64,000 bases of DNA from Aquirufa beregesia (GCF_011090385.1 NZ_SEWW01000002.1:237825-301824); one strand, 5' to 3'; shown: positions 53,662-62,954, counted from the first letter of the stretch. Numbers and translations are program-made. The notes: generated by a model from the sequence alone, not told the origin.

Positions 53662-54114
53662 ATGTCATTAAAAGTAACCATTGAGAACGGGATCAAAGAC
53701 GCGATGCGTGCCAAAGATGCCGATAGACTACGTGCATTACGCGCCATCAAGTCACTAATCTTATTAGAAGAAACTTCTGGATCCAATGCCGGGGAATTAT
53801 CTGCCGACATAGAAATGAAGATTTTGATGAAGGCTGCCAAGCAGCGGAAAGATTCATTGGAAATATATGTGGCTCAAAACCGCCCTGATTTAGCAGAAAA
53901 GGAGCAAGCTGAATTGAGCATCATTGAGGAGTTCTTGCCAAAACAATTGAGCGAATCTGAATTGACGGAAAAGATTCAAGCGATTATCATTCAAGTAGGA
54001 GCGAGTAGCCCAGCAGATATGGGTAAAGTAATGGGAGTGGCAAGTAAGCAATTGGCAGGATTAGCTGATGGGAAAGCCATTTCTACCAAAGTAGGCGAAC
54101 TTTTAAAGAAATAA
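53662..54114 (+). CDS. GatB/YqeY domain protein
   Basis: The 150-residue, helical protein matches the YqeY family (LKVTIENGIKDAMRAKDADRLRALRAIKS, YVAQNRPDLAEKEQAELSIIEEFLP, DMGKVMGVASKQLAG), related to the C-terminal domain of GatB amidotransferase that contacts tRNA. Function unclear. Four bases after the GH3 gene and one base before rlmN. Confidence 0.92.
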   Translation: MSLKVTIENGIKDAMRAKDADRLRALRAIKSLILLEETSGSNAGELSADIEMKILMKAAKQRKDSLEIYVAQNRPDLAEKEQAELSIIEEFLPKQLSESELTEKIQAIIIQVGASSPADMGKVMGVASKQLAGLADGKAISTKVGELLKK

Positions 54115-54115
54115 A

Positions 54116-55177
54116 GTGTCAGAAATAGCGAAGAAAGAGGAATTGGGAGCCATCAGAAAGCTCAGTTTGGACGAGTTGAAGCAGCTTATGATTCAGCATG
54201 GAGATCCTGCGTTTCGTGCTAAACAGGTTCATGAGTGGATTTGGAAGAAATCAGCCCGCAGTTTTGATGCGATGGGTAATATTCCGAAAACTACGCGAGA
54301 GTGGTTAAATCAACATTTTTCCTTGCAATGTGTGCAAACGGCCGATATGCAAATAAGCACGGACCGGACGATCAAATCCAGCTTTAAGTTGCATGACGGA
54401 CATTTAGTAGAAGGAGTATTAATTCCTACTAGAGAAAGAATGACCGCATGTGTTTCATCGCAAGTAGGTTGTTCTTTGACTTGTAGTTTTTGTGCTACGG
54501 GTTATATGGAAAGGAAACGGAATTTGGAGTCCTTTGAGATTTATGATCAGGTTGTGTTGATTCGAGATCAGGCCCAAGAGAAATATGGAATCCCTTTGAC
54601 CAATATCGTTTATATGGGAATGGGGGAGCCATTATTAAATTATGCCAATGTGCTGAAGTCGATTGAGGAAATTACTTCGCCAGATGGCTTAGGCATGTCT
54701 CCTAAGCGGATTACGGTTTCCACAGCTGGTATTGCCAAAATGATTAAGAAACTGGGAGATGATCAAGTCAAATTTAATTTGGCGCTTTCTCTTCATGCCG
54801 CCAATGATACCAAAAGAAATCAGATCATGCCGATTAATGAAAGCAATACCTTGGTTGCATTAGCAGAGGCATTGCGTTATTTTTACGATAAGACGGAGAA
54901 TGAGATTACTTTGGAGTACATCATGTTCAATAAGTTCAATGACTCGGTAGAGGATGCCAAAGAGTTGTGGGAATTTGCTAGAAAGTTGCCATGCAAGATT
55001 AACATCATTGAGTATAACCCGATTGCACAAGCCTCTTTTGTGAATGCGGAAGCAGATGCTTTAGCGAAGTTTACCGCATTTTTAGAAAGCAAAAAGATGA
55101 TTGTCAATGTTCGTCGATCTAGGGGAAAGGATATTGATGCGGCCTGTGGACAATTGGCCGGGAAGAAAACAGCTTAA
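54116..55177 (+). CDS. rlmN: Dual-specificity 23S rRNA/tRNA adenine C2-methyltransferase
   Basis: The 353-residue radical SAM protein has the cluster-binding CxxxCxxC as Cys119, Cys123 and Cys126, GMGEPLLN, the RITVSTAGI stretch and a C-terminal DIDAACGQL with the catalytic cysteine that forms the methyl-bound intermediate. It methylates A2503 in 23S rRNA and A37 in some tRNAs. The start is GTG at 54116, one base after the yqeY stop; no better ATG exists. Confidence 0.94.
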   Translation: MSEIAKKEELGAIRKLSLDELKQLMIQHGDPAFRAKQVHEWIWKKSARSFDAMGNIPKTTREWLNQHFSLQCVQTADMQISTDRTIKSSFKLHDGHLVEGVLIPTRERMTACVSSQVGCSLTCSFCATGYMERKRNLESFEIYDQVVLIRDQAQEKYGIPLTNIVYMGMGEPLLNYANVLKSIEEITSPDGLGMSPKRITVSTAGIAKMIKKLGDDQVKFNLALSLHAANDTKRNQIMPINESNTLVALAEALRYFYDKTENEITLEYIMFNKFNDSVEDAKELWEFARKLPCKINIIEYNPIAQASFVNAEADALAKFTAFLESKKMIVNVRRSRGKDIDAACGQLAGKKTA

Positions 55178-55186
55178 TTTTATCGG

Positions 55187-55771
55187 ATGGAAGCGCAGAA
55201 TAGGCTATTTCCTGTTTTTCTGAAATTGGAACAATTAGATGTCTTGGTTGTGGGAGGGGGAAATGTTGCCTTGGAAAAGGTCTCGGCCATGTTGAGGAAT
55301 GCCCCAGATACCAAGATAAGCTTAGTGGCTCCATTTTATAGAGAAGCGATATTGGCTTATTTGAAGAATTTCCCTCAGGTTCAATTGATACATAGACCAT
55401 TTGAAGTGCAGGATTTGGAGGGTAGGGATTTGGTGATTTGTACGACAGATCAATATTCTTTACATGAGGAGATTAGAGAATTAGCGAAGCAAAGGCATTT
55501 GTTATGCAATGTGGCGGATACCCCTGCATTATGTGATTTTTATTTGGGCTCTATTGTGCAAAAGGGCGATTTGAAAATCGCGATTTCTACCAATGGCAAG
55601 TCGCCTACTTTAGCTAAACGGATTCGAGCATTTTTAGAAGAAGTCATTCCTGATGACATTCAAACCTCCTTAGATTCATTGGAGGCATTGCGGAAAGAAC
55701 TTAAGGGTGATTTTGAATCCAAGATTAAAGCATTGAATGAATTAACCAAGGGTTTGATTTTTAAGAAATAG
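55187..55771 (+). CDS. Precorrin-2 dehydrogenase/sirohydrochlorin ferrochelatase domain protein (CysG N-domain)
   Basis: The 194-residue protein has a Rossmann fold VLVVGGGNVALEKVSAML, LVICTTDQYS, LCNVADTPALCDFYLGSIVQKGDLKIAISTNGKSPTLAKRIRAFLEE, the arrangement of the bifunctional dehydrogenase-chelatase (Met8/CysG N-terminal half). It makes siroheme from precorrin-2 for sulfite or nitrite reductase; the SUMT methyltransferase is separate. The gene lies nine bases after rlmN; its 3' flank carries a RAYT-linked palindrome. Confidence 0.9.
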   Translation: MEAQNRLFPVFLKLEQLDVLVVGGGNVALEKVSAMLRNAPDTKISLVAPFYREAILAYLKNFPQVQLIHRPFEVQDLEGRDLVICTTDQYSLHEEIRELAKQRHLLCNVADTPALCDFYLGSIVQKGDLKIAISTNGKSPTLAKRIRAFLEEVIPDDIQTSLDSLEALRKELKGDFESKIKALNELTKGLIFKK

Positions 55772-55785
55772 ATTCAAGGTTTTAA

Positions 55786-55818
55786 AGATTTGACAACTTT
55801 TCAAAAGTTGTCAAATCT
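55786..55818. repeat. 33-nt perfect palindrome of the RAYT-linked family (copy B)
   Basis: Two complementary 16-base arms (left arm AGATTTGACAACTTTT) around a single C, 166 bases upstream of the RAYT start and 15 after the CysG-domain stop. It differs from copy A at one position with the matching change in the other arm. A further half-site (GACAAATCTA) is at 55831. Both transcripts could also end here. Confidence 0.88.
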
Positions 55819-55983
55819 AAGTACTCAGTAGACAAATCTATTTAAAGGAATTTCTTTTCCAAATGTAATATCAAAATCCCCCATTTTTCATAATCGCGTA
55901 ATTTTATCAACATGTTGATAATCTGACAAATTAGAAGTTAACAGTAAGGCATATTGGTTAGATTCGTTTTTAACCACCTTTTT

Positions 55984-56595
55984 ATGGCCTTCGTAGAACA
56001 TTACTATACGCAATTTAATTCTGGAGAGTTTTATCACCTTTACAATAGAGGTATTGATAAGAAAGCCATTTTTAAATCTCGCTCGAACTATTCCTATTTT
56101 TTAAGACAATGGGTGAAATATTTAGAAGGGTATTTAGATGTAATTGCATTTAGTCTAAATGAAAATCATTTTCATTTTTTAGTGCAGGTCAATCATTTTA
56201 ATGAAAGTGATTTAGCAGGAAGAACAGTACATCAACTAATAGTAAGTAGGCTTAAAAAGTTTTTTCAATCCTATACCATGGCCTTTAATAAACAACATGG
56301 GCGAGTGGGGACTTTGTTTCAGACTCCCTTCAAGCGGGTATTAGTGGCGAAAGCGGAGGATTTATCCACGCTCATTTGTTACATCCATGTTAATCCTCAG
56401 AAGCATGGATTAATTCATGATTTTAGACAATGGGAATGGAGTTCTTATGGAAAGGTATTGCAATTCAAAAAGAGTGTAGTGAATAGGGAATTTGTGTTAG
56501 AATGGTTTGGAGGGAAAAAACAGTTTGTTGATTTTCACTCAATAGAACTCAAGGAAACTGATATTCTCGCTTTAACGGATGAAAAAATGGAATAA
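55984..56595 (+). CDS. REP-associated tyrosine transposase (RAYT, Y1/HUH family)
   Basis: The protein of about 203 residues has the Y1 transposase signature: YHLYNRGIDKKAIF near residue 17, the HUH metal site NHFHFLVQ with His62 and His64, a Gln/Lys-rich linker SYTMAFNKQHGRVGTLFQTPFKRV, and the catalytic tyrosine Tyr133 in YIHVNPQKHG, then WEWSSYGK. RAYT proteins are domesticated IS200/IS605 relatives that process palindromic REP sequences and do not carry terminal IS ends. ATG 55984 is preferred over a GTG at 55954 because it matches the family's usual beginning. It is flanked by palindromes at 55786 and 56632. Confidence 0.9.
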   Translation: MAFVEHYYTQFNSGEFYHLYNRGIDKKAIFKSRSNYSYFLRQWVKYLEGYLDVIAFSLNENHFHFLVQVNHFNESDLAGRTVHQLIVSRLKKFFQSYTMAFNKQHGRVGTLFQTPFKRVLVAKAEDLSTLICYIHVNPQKHGLIHDFRQWEWSSYGKVLQFKKSVVNREFVLEWFGGKKQFVDFHSIELKETDILALTDEKME

Positions 56596-56631
56596 GAAGA
56601 TGGTAGATTTGTAGGCGCATTTATTTCTCCT

Positions 56632-56664
56632 AGATTTGACAAATTTTCAAAATTTGTCAAATCT
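56632..56664. repeat. 33-nt perfect palindrome of the RAYT-linked family (copy C)
   Basis: Arms of 16 bases (left arm AGATTTGACAAATTTT) around a single C, 37 bases past the RAYT stop. It differs from copy B at one position, compensated in the other arm. A half-site TAGATTTGTAG precedes it at 56604. Confidence 0.88.
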
Positions 56665-56734
56665 TAAGATTAAAATCAAGCAAACCTGAACCATAAATCT
56701 AGCCCAACCGCTCACCATGTAATATTATCCCATA

Positions 56735-56766
56735 AAAAAAGAGGACTCATTGGGAGTCCTCTTTTT
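56735..56766. terminator. Bidirectional terminator between RAYT and fba
   Basis: GAGGACTC and GAGTCCTC form a stem with a five-base loop; an A-run before and a T-run after it allow termination from both sides, as expected between convergent genes. Confidence 0.88.
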
Positions 56767-56799
56767 ACATTAAGTAGTATGAATAAAAAAGTCTATCTA

Positions 56800-57882
56800 C
56801 TATAAGTATTGATTCGCATTATTAGCATTTAAATCTTCAAAAGCAGATTTTAAACGGGTAACAAAGGTGTCTTCACCTTTACGTAACCAAACACGTGGGT
56901 CATAGAATTTCTTATTTGGGGCATCTTCACCAGTAGGATTACCAATTTGACCTTGTAAATAGGCTTCTTTTTCTTTGTAGAAATTAAGAATACCTTCCCA
57001 GAAAGCCCATTGTAAATCAGTATCAATGTTCATTTTGATAGCTCCATAGGAGATAGCTTCGCGAATTTCTTCACGAGAAGAACCTGAACCACCGTGGAAT
57101 ACGAAGTTGATAGGTTTCTCAGCGGCTAATGCATATTTGTTACGAATGAAATCCTGTGAGTTTTTCAAGATAACGGGTTGTAATTTAACGTTTCCTGGCT
57201 TGTATACACCGTGAACGTTTCCAAATGCAGCAGCAATCGTGAAGCGATGAGAAATAGCATTTAATACTTCATACGCATAAGCTACTTCTTCTGGTTGAGT
57301 ATACAATTTAGAAGAATCAACATCTGAATTATCCACACCATCTTCTTCTCCACCTGTTACCCCTAATTCAATTTCAAGTGTCATGCCAATCTTAGCCATA
57401 CGAGTTAAGTATTTAGCGCAGATTTCTAAGTTTTCTTCTAAAGGCTCCTCAGATAAATCGATCATATGAGAAGAGAACAAAGGTTGTCCTGTTTCGGCAT
57501 AGAATTTTTCACCTGCATCCAAAAGGCCGTCTAACCAAGGAAGTAATTTTTTAGCACAGTGGTCGGTATGAAGAATTACTTGCACGCCATAAACTTTAGC
57601 TAATTGGTGTACATGATAAGCACCTGAGATAGCTCCAGCGATGGATGCTTCTTGGTTTCCATTAGGAAGGGATTTTCCAGCATAAAATTGAGCACCGCCA
57701 TTCGAGAATTGAATGATAACAGGAGAATTAACGGCTTTAGCAGCTTCTAATACGCCATTAACAGTGTCAGTACCAGTAACGTTTACCGCAGGTAGAGCAA
57801 ATTGATGTTTTTTAGCAATTTCAAATAATTCCTGAACGGCATCTCCGTGCAAAACACCTTTTTGGTTGGTTAAACTTGACAT
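56800..57882 (-). CDS. fbaA: Fructose-bisphosphate aldolase, class II
   Basis: The 360-residue protein cleaves fructose 1,6-bisphosphate in glycolysis and joins the trioses in gluconeogenesis. Metal and substrate motifs: FALPAVNVTGTDTVNGVLEA, VILHTDHCAKKLLPWLDG with zinc ligands, MTLEIELGVTGGEEDGVD, FGNVHGVYKPG, NFVFHGGSGSSREEI and KMNIDTDLQWAFWEG. ATG 57882 gives the E. coli FbaA length (359); a frame opening 27 codons earlier is not supported. The gene is alone, reading away from the S10 operon. Confidence 0.95.
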   Translation of the reverse strand: MSSLTNQKGVLHGDAVQELFEIAKKHQFALPAVNVTGTDTVNGVLEAAKAVNSPVIIQFSNGGAQFYAGKSLPNGNQEASIAGAISGAYHVHQLAKVYGVQVILHTDHCAKKLLPWLDGLLDAGEKFYAETGQPLFSSHMIDLSEEPLEENLEICAKYLTRMAKIGMTLEIELGVTGGEEDGVDNSDVDSSKLYTQPEEVAYAYEVLNAISHRFTIAAAFGNVHGVYKPGNVKLQPVILKNSQDFIRNKYALAAEKPINFVFHGGSGSSREEIREAISYGAIKMNIDTDLQWAFWEGILNFYKEKEAYLQGQIGNPTGEDAPNKKFYDPRVWLRKGEDTFVTRLKSAFEDLNANNANQYL

Positions 57883-58033
57883 AATGATTTTTTTTCTTGG
57901 GAAATAAATAAAAACTACCTGATTAATAGGTGAGTAGGGCACAAATTTAGTAAAAATGCACAAATTCTAAGGCTTAATTCCGAATAATACACAGACTCAA
58001 GGGATTAGCTAAAAAATATTTTTAATAGTGCTA

Positions 58034-58063
58034 TTGGATGTGTTAATATTTTTCCTACCTTTG
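58034..58063 (+). promoter_or_regulatory. Bacteroidota-type promoter of the S10 operon
   Basis: TTG at 58034-58036 and TACCTTTG at 58056-58063 match the -33 and -7 elements with the same 20-bp offset as the tRNA-Phe promoter. Transcription from here would give a leader of about 345 bases before rplC. Confidence 0.7.
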
Positions 58064-58125
58064 CACTCCCGTTCGACAAACGCAGTTTTTTATTCAGAAA
58101 GAGGTTGGCAGAACTTCTCGAATTT

Positions 58126-58388
58126 ATTTAAAACATCAAAAATGCGGGTCGAAATGGTTTTAAATTGAGGTAAGCTCGATTTTTGTGTTAGAACTGGTAT
58201 TGATTAATGAATGTTGAATGCCCAACCCATTGATTGAATATTAAGCTACACAAGGTGTTTTTCGCTGTTATCCACAGCGCCTCCATCTTGTCGCTTTCGC
58301 CAATCTGCATTTTTTATTGATTCTTCGTCATTGTTCGCAATGATTTATGAATAAAAGTCTCACAACAAGCCGTAGTTAGCCTTGTGAG
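58126..58388 (+). promoter_or_regulatory. Structured leader of the rplC operon
   Basis: The leader has no plausible ORF. It can form a 9-bp stem ATTTAAAAC/GTTTTAAAT (58126 with 58157), a two-part stem-loop ACAAGGTG/CATCTTGT (58250 with 58284) enclosing CGCTGT/ACAGCG (58263 with 58274), TCATTG-TTCG-CAATGA (58328-58343), and CTCACAA/TTGTGAG (58359 with 58382) just before rplC. Leaders like this control ribosomal protein operons by binding one of the products; that use is inference here. Confidence 0.5.
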
Positions 58389-58412
58389 CATAATTTTTAA
58401 ACAAAATATTAT

Positions 58413-59030
58413 ATGTCTGGAATTATTGGTAAAAAAATCGGAATGACCAGCCTATACATGGAAGACGGTAGATCCGTTGCATGTACGCTGATTGAGGCCG
58501 GCCCTTGTGTTGTTACGCAAGTGAAAACTGTTGAGAACGAAGGCTACAACGCTGTTCAAATCGGTTTCGGTGAAAAGAAAGAGAAGCACACAACAAAATC
58601 TTTGTTGGGTCACTTTAAGAAAGCTAACACAACTCCAAAGAAAAAATTGGTAGAGTTTCGCACGTTCGAGCAACCATTGAACTTAGGAGATGTATTAACA
58701 GTAGAGATGTTAGAAGTAGGAACCTTCATTGATGCGGTTGGAACTTCTAAGGGTAAAGGTTTTCAAGGTGTTGTTAAGCGTCACGGATTTAGTGGTGTGG
58801 GTGGTCAAACTCACGGTCAGCATAACCGCGGTCGTCACCCAGGTTCTATTGGAGCTTGTTCATTCCCATCACGTGTATTCAAAGGCTTACGTATGGCTGG
58901 ACGCACAGGAGGAAATCGTGTTAAGGTTCAAAACTTAGAGGTTTTGAGAATTTATCCAGACAAAAACCTTTTGGTGGTATCAGGATCAATTCCTGGAGCG
59001 AAGAACTCATACGTAATTATTGAAAATTAA
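58413..59030 (+). CDS. rplC: 50S ribosomal protein L3
   Basis: The 205-residue protein shows the L3 start [33 protein letters not shown] and the extended loop [57 protein letters not shown] that reaches toward the peptidyl-transferase centre. First gene of this operon; S10 (rpsJ), normally just before it, is missing. Confidence 0.98.
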   Translation: MSGIIGKKIGMTSLYMEDGRSVACTLIEAGPCVVTQVKTVENEGYNAVQIGFGEKKEKHTTKSLLGHFKKANTTPKKKLVEFRTFEQPLNLGDVLTVEMLEVGTFIDAVGTSKGKGFQGVVKRHGFSGVGGQTHGQHNRGRHPGSIGACSFPSRVFKGLRMAGRTGGNRVKVQNLEVLRIYPDKNLLVVSGSIPGAKNSYVIIEN

Positions 59031-59072
59031 AACCCATAAAGGCGCGAGCCTTTAACAATAGACATTCTGATT

Positions 59073-59702
59073 ATGGAATTAGCAGTATATAACATAGCAG
59101 GTAAAGATACCGGAAAGAAAGTAACCCTTTCTGACGAGATCTTTGGCATTGTTCCAAACGAGCATGTGGTTTACTTGGATGTGAAGCAATATTTGGCGAA
59201 CCAACGTCAAGGAACACACAAGGCGAAAGAGCGTGCAGAAGTTTCACGTTCAACGCGTAAGATTAAAAAACAAAAAGGTACAGGTGGTGCGCGTGCAGGT
59301 TCGATGAAATCTCCTTTGATGAAAGGTGGTGGTCGTATCTTCGGTCCACGTCCACGTGACTACCATTTTAAATTAAACAAAAAGGTGAAGTCATTGGCTC
59401 GCCAGTCAGCTCTAGCTGCGAAAGCACAGAGTGGAGATATCGCAATCTTGGATTCAGTGGCATTTGACACTCCAAAGACAAAAGCGTATTTGACTATGTT
59501 GAAAGCTTTCTCTTTAGACAATACAAAAACATTATTGATCACTCCAGAAGTAGATAAGAATGTCGTGTTGTCAGGACGTAACGTTCCAAAAGCAAAAGTT
59601 TCGACAGCATCTGATGTGAATACATATGATTTAGTGAATGCTACTAAATTGTTGATCACAGAAGCAGCGATCCAAAAAATTGAATCATCTTTTAGTAAAT
59701 AA
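59073..59702 (+). CDS. rplD: 50S ribosomal protein L4
   Basis: The 209-residue protein contains the L4 loop RSTRKIKKQKGTGGARAGSMKSPLMKGGGRIFGPRPRDYHFKLNKKVKSLARQSALAAK that enters the exit tunnel. L4 binds 23S rRNA early in assembly and in enterobacteria also represses its own operon. 42 bases after rplC. Confidence 0.97.
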   Translation: MELAVYNIAGKDTGKKVTLSDEIFGIVPNEHVVYLDVKQYLANQRQGTHKAKERAEVSRSTRKIKKQKGTGGARAGSMKSPLMKGGGRIFGPRPRDYHFKLNKKVKSLARQSALAAKAQSGDIAILDSVAFDTPKTKAYLTMLKAFSLDNTKTLLITPEVDKNVVLSGRNVPKAKVSTASDVNTYDLVNATKLLITEAAIQKIESSFSK

Positions 59703-59739
59703 TTTTCAGAACTGAGTTCTGTTATAAACGAAATATACC

Positions 59740-60027
59740 ATGGGCATTATTAAACGTCCGGCCTTGACTGAAAAGTCGCAAGCCATGCAAGAAAAAGGCA
59801 AGTATGTATTTGTGGTTGAATTAACTGCAAACAAGATTGAGATTGCCAAGGAGGTTAAGAAAATGTACGGAGTAGAGGTATTGGATGTAAAAACCATGCG
59901 TCAGATTGGAAAGAAAAAATCCAAGAGCACTCGTACTAAGATTACTTCTGGACGTACTTCTACGATTAAGAAGGCAATCGTTACAGTAGGAACTGGAGAA
60001 GTGATTGACTTCTACCAAGGAATTTAA
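59740..60027 (+). CDS. rplW: 50S ribosomal protein L23
   Basis: The 95-residue protein has the L23 pattern IIKRPALTEKSQAMQEKGKYVFVVELTANKIEIAKEVKKMYGVEVLDVKTM; it sits at the tunnel exit and docks trigger factor and SRP. 37 bases after rplD. Confidence 0.96.
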   Translation: MGIIKRPALTEKSQAMQEKGKYVFVVELTANKIEIAKEVKKMYGVEVLDVKTMRQIGKKKSKSTRTKITSGRTSTIKKAIVTVGTGEVIDFYQGI

Positions 60028-60074
60028 TTAGAATGTATTAAGGGGGTTCATCCCGATAATTTGAACTAAAATAA

Positions 60075-60902
60075 ATGGCAGCTATTAAAAAATTAAAACC
60101 AACAACTCCAGGCCAACGTCAGCGCATTGCGCCAACGTTTGAGGAGATTACTACGGACAAGCCGTATAAGCCCCTTTTGGAGCCTATCAAGCGTACAGGT
60201 GGTAGAAATGCAGATGGTCGTCGTTCGATGCGTTACATCGGAGGAGGTCACAAGCGTCGTTACCGTGTGATTGATTTTACGCGCTCTAAATTTGATGTAT
60301 CTGCTACTGTTTTGACAGTAGAATATGATCCAAACCGTACTTCTCGTATTGCTCTAGTAGAGTATACAGATGGGGAAAAGGCTTATATCTTGGCTCCGCA
60401 AGGAATTCAAGTAGGTCAAACAGTTATCTCTGGTGAGTCTGTGGCTCCCGAGATTGGAAATACATTGCCTTTGGCAAACATCCCATTGGGTACTTTGGTA
60501 CACGCAATTGAATTGCAACCAGGTCGTGGAGCTGAAATGGCTCGTTCGGCAGGAACTTACGCTCAATTGTTAGCACGTGATGGTAAATACGCCACGCTTA
60601 AGTTGCCTTCAGGTGAGATGCGTATGGTATTGGCTCGTTGTTTAGCAACAATCGGTACGGTATCGAATGCAGATCACATGAACGTGAACTTGGGTAAAGC
60701 AGGTCGTCATCGTTGGTTAGGTCGCCGTCCACGTGTTCGTGGTGTGGTGATGAACCCAGTAGATCACCCGATGGGTGGTGGTGAGGGCCGCTCTTCAGGA
60801 GGTCACCCACGTTCTCGTACCGGTTTATTGGCTAAGGGTAAGAAAACTCGTAATCCAAAGAAACACACTAATCGTCTTATCATCAGTAGAAGAAAAAAAT
60901 AG
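60075..60902 (+). CDS. rplB: 50S ribosomal protein L2
   Basis: The 275-residue protein has the L2 core [69 protein letters not shown] and the catalytically important end [27 protein letters not shown]. It supports peptidyl transfer and subunit joining. Three bases before rpsS. Confidence 0.98.
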   Translation: MAAIKKLKPTTPGQRQRIAPTFEEITTDKPYKPLLEPIKRTGGRNADGRRSMRYIGGGHKRRYRVIDFTRSKFDVSATVLTVEYDPNRTSRIALVEYTDGEKAYILAPQGIQVGQTVISGESVAPEIGNTLPLANIPLGTLVHAIELQPGRGAEMARSAGTYAQLLARDGKYATLKLPSGEMRMVLARCLATIGTVSNADHMNVNLGKAGRHRWLGRRPRVRGVVMNPVDHPMGGGEGRSSGGHPRSRTGLLAKGKKTRNPKKHTNRLIISRRKK

Positions 60903-60905
60903 TAG

Positions 60906-61184
60906 ATGGCACGTTCACTAAAAAAAGGTCCTTACATTGATTACCGCCTTGACAACAAGGTACAGGTGATGAACGAATCCGGCAAAAAGTCGGTGATCAA
61001 AACATGGTCAAGACGTTCAATGATTTCTCCAGATTTCGTAGGCCACACGTTTGCGGTACACAATGGGAATAAATTTATTCCAGTTTATGTAACTGAAAAC
61101 ATGGTAGGTCACAAATTAGGTGAGTTCTCGCCGACCCGTAACTTCCGTGGTCACATAGCGAAAAAAGACAAGGGTAAAAAGTAA
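60906..61184 (+). CDS. rpsS: 30S ribosomal protein S19
   Basis: The 92-residue protein reads [79 protein letters not shown], the S19 sequence of the small-subunit head. Likely translationally coupled to rplB. Confidence 0.98.
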   Translation: MARSLKKGPYIDYRLDNKVQVMNESGKKSVIKTWSRRSMISPDFVGHTFAVHNGNKFIPVYVTENMVGHKLGEFSPTRNFRGHIAKKDKGKK

Positions 61185-61223
61185 AGATATTGACCTACGG
61201 GTCTTATAATCAGAAATTGAAAA

Positions 61224-61601
61224 ATGGAAGCTATTGCTAAATTAAGAAATGTTCCTACTTCGCCTCAAAAGATGCGTTTGGTAGCGGATATGGTACGCGG
61301 ACAAAAAGTATCTAAGGCTTTAGGTATTTTAAAGTTTGAGCCTAAAGTGGGTGCTAAAGCAATTGAAAAATTGTTGTTATCAGCAGTCTCTAACTGGCAG
61401 AACAAACATGAAGACGCTAAAATCGAAGAAGCTGATTTATACATCAAGACTATCTTCGTAGATGGAGGATCATCTATCAAGCGTTTACGTCCTGCTCCTC
61501 AGGGAAGAGGTCACCGGATTTTGAAAAGATCCAATCACATCACTTTAGTAGTGGCTTCTTCGGCAGCACCTGCTTTAGAGGAAACAAATTCAGCTGAATA
61601 A
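61224..61601 (+). CDS. rplV: 50S ribosomal protein L22
   Basis: The 125-residue protein has the L22 helical start [31 protein letters not shown] and the tunnel-lining beta-hairpin [26 protein letters not shown], plus a short acidic tail. 39 bases after rpsS. Confidence 0.96.
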   Translation: MEAIAKLRNVPTSPQKMRLVADMVRGQKVSKALGILKFEPKVGAKAIEKLLLSAVSNWQNKHEDAKIEEADLYIKTIFVDGGSSIKRLRPAPQGRGHRILKRSNHITLVVASSAAPALEETNSAE

Positions 61602-61624
61602 TTAACTATTAGATATAACAAGAA

Positions 61625-62452
61625 ATGGGACAAAAAATTAACCCCGTTGGATTAAGATTAGGTATCGTAAGAGGTTGGGATTCTAACTGGTACGGTGGTA
61701 AGACTTTCGCGGATAAATTGGTTGAGGACGAGAAGATCAGAAAGTATGTGGCTGCTCGTATTCCAAAGGGATCTATCTCTAAAGTTATTATTGAACGTAC
61801 TTTAAAGCGTATCACATTGACGATCAATACAGCTCGTGCTGGTGTCGTTATTGGTAAGCAAGGTGCCGAGGTAGATAAGGTAAAAGAGGAGTTGAAAAAG
61901 ATCACTGGAAAAGACGTTCAAATCAACATTTTTGAAATTAAACGCCCAGAAATCGATGCTAAATTAATTGGAGAAGCAATTGCTCAACAATTACAAGCTC
62001 GTATCTCTTTCCGTCGTGCGATGAAACAAGCGATTGCTTCAGCGATGCGTGTAGGAGCTCAGGGTATTAAATTGAAATTATCAGGTCGTTTGGGTGGTGC
62101 TGAAATGGCACGTTCTGAAGGATACAAGGAGGGACGTATCCCATTGCACACATTGCGTGCTGATGTGGATTATGCGATCTCTGAAGCATTAACTGTTTAC
62201 GGTAAAATCGGTATCAAAGTATGGGTATTCCGTGGAGAGGTTTTTGGAAAGCGTGATTTATCTCCAAATGCGAACATGGGCTTGCAATCTACTTCGGCAG
62301 ATTCTCGTCCTGGTGATCGTGGCCCACGTGGCCGTGACGATGACCGTCGCGGAGGAGGACGTTCTCGTCGTCCAGAAGGAGCAGATCAAGGTGGTGATCG
62401 TAATAAACCAGGAGCAGGTGGTGCAAACCGTGGCCGTGGTGGAAAGCGCTAA
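61625..62452 (+). CDS. rpsC: 30S ribosomal protein S3 with Gly/Arg-rich tail
   Basis: The 275-residue protein carries the KH domain ([51 protein letters not shown]) and the S3 C-domain ([55 protein letters not shown]). About 45 extra residues at the end are Arg/Gly/Asp-rich ([17 protein letters not shown] and NRGRGGKR). E. coli S3 has 233 residues, so this is an extension. 23 bases after rplV. Confidence 0.97.
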   Translation: MGQKINPVGLRLGIVRGWDSNWYGGKTFADKLVEDEKIRKYVAARIPKGSISKVIIERTLKRITLTINTARAGVVIGKQGAEVDKVKEELKKITGKDVQINIFEIKRPEIDAKLIGEAIAQQLQARISFRRAMKQAIASAMRVGAQGIKLKLSGRLGGAEMARSEGYKEGRIPLHTLRADVDYAISEALTVYGKIGIKVWVFRGEVFGKRDLSPNANMGLQSTSADSRPGDRGPRGRDDDRRGGGRSRRPEGADQGGDRNKPGAGGANRGRGGKR

Positions 62453-62495
62453 GCATCCATAATAATTTTGTATTAGATATTAGACTTATAAGAAG

Positions 62496-62915
62496 ATGTT
62501 ACAACCAAAAAGAACGAAATTTCGTAAGCAGCAAAAAGGTCGCGTAAGAGGGGTTGCTACCCGTGGCCACGAAATTGATTTTGGATCATTCGCTATTAAA
62601 TCTTTGGAGCCAGGTCGTATTACAGCTCGTCAAATTGAGGCAGCTCGTATTTCGGTAACTCGTGCCATGAAACGTGAAGGTCAAGTTTGGATCCGTATTT
62701 TCCCTGACAAACCTATTACTAAGAAGCCTGCAGAGGTTCGTATGGGTAAAGGAAAGGGAGCTCCTGAGTATTGGGTAGCCAATGTTCGTCCAGGTACTAT
62801 TTTGTTCGAATCAGCGGGTGTTCCTTTAGCTTTAGCGCAAGAAGCATTGCGTTTAGCCGCTCAGAAATTACCGATGCGTACAAAATTTGTGGTACGTAGA
62901 GATTATTCAGAATAG
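62496..62915 (+). CDS. rplP: 50S ribosomal protein L16
   Basis: The 139-residue protein has the L16 features [53 protein letters not shown] and [29 protein letters not shown]; it binds 23S rRNA near the A site. 43 bases after rpsC. Confidence 0.97.
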   Translation: MLQPKRTKFRKQQKGRVRGVATRGHEIDFGSFAIKSLEPGRITARQIEAARISVTRAMKREGQVWIRIFPDKPITKKPAEVRMGKGKGAPEYWVANVRPGTILFESAGVPLALAQEALRLAAQKLPMRTKFVVRRDYSE

Positions 62916-62954
62916 AGTTTTAGACCTCAGGTTTAAAATTTAAATAGCATCGTT

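Noticed and set aside
55984-56595. RAYT gene considered as a complete IS200/IS605 insertion sequence
   Set aside because: There is no accessory tnpB and no classic left/right ends; the flanking palindromes are equal, REP-like and also occur elsewhere.
57890-57960. TAAATTTG element as fba promoter
   Set aside because: The -7-like match on the minus strand exists but no TTG lies at the expected distance upstream, so I do not annotate it.
57883-57963. 27-codon N-terminal extension of fbaA
   Set aside because: Residues do not resemble aldolase; ATG 57882 gives the family length and its usual beginning.
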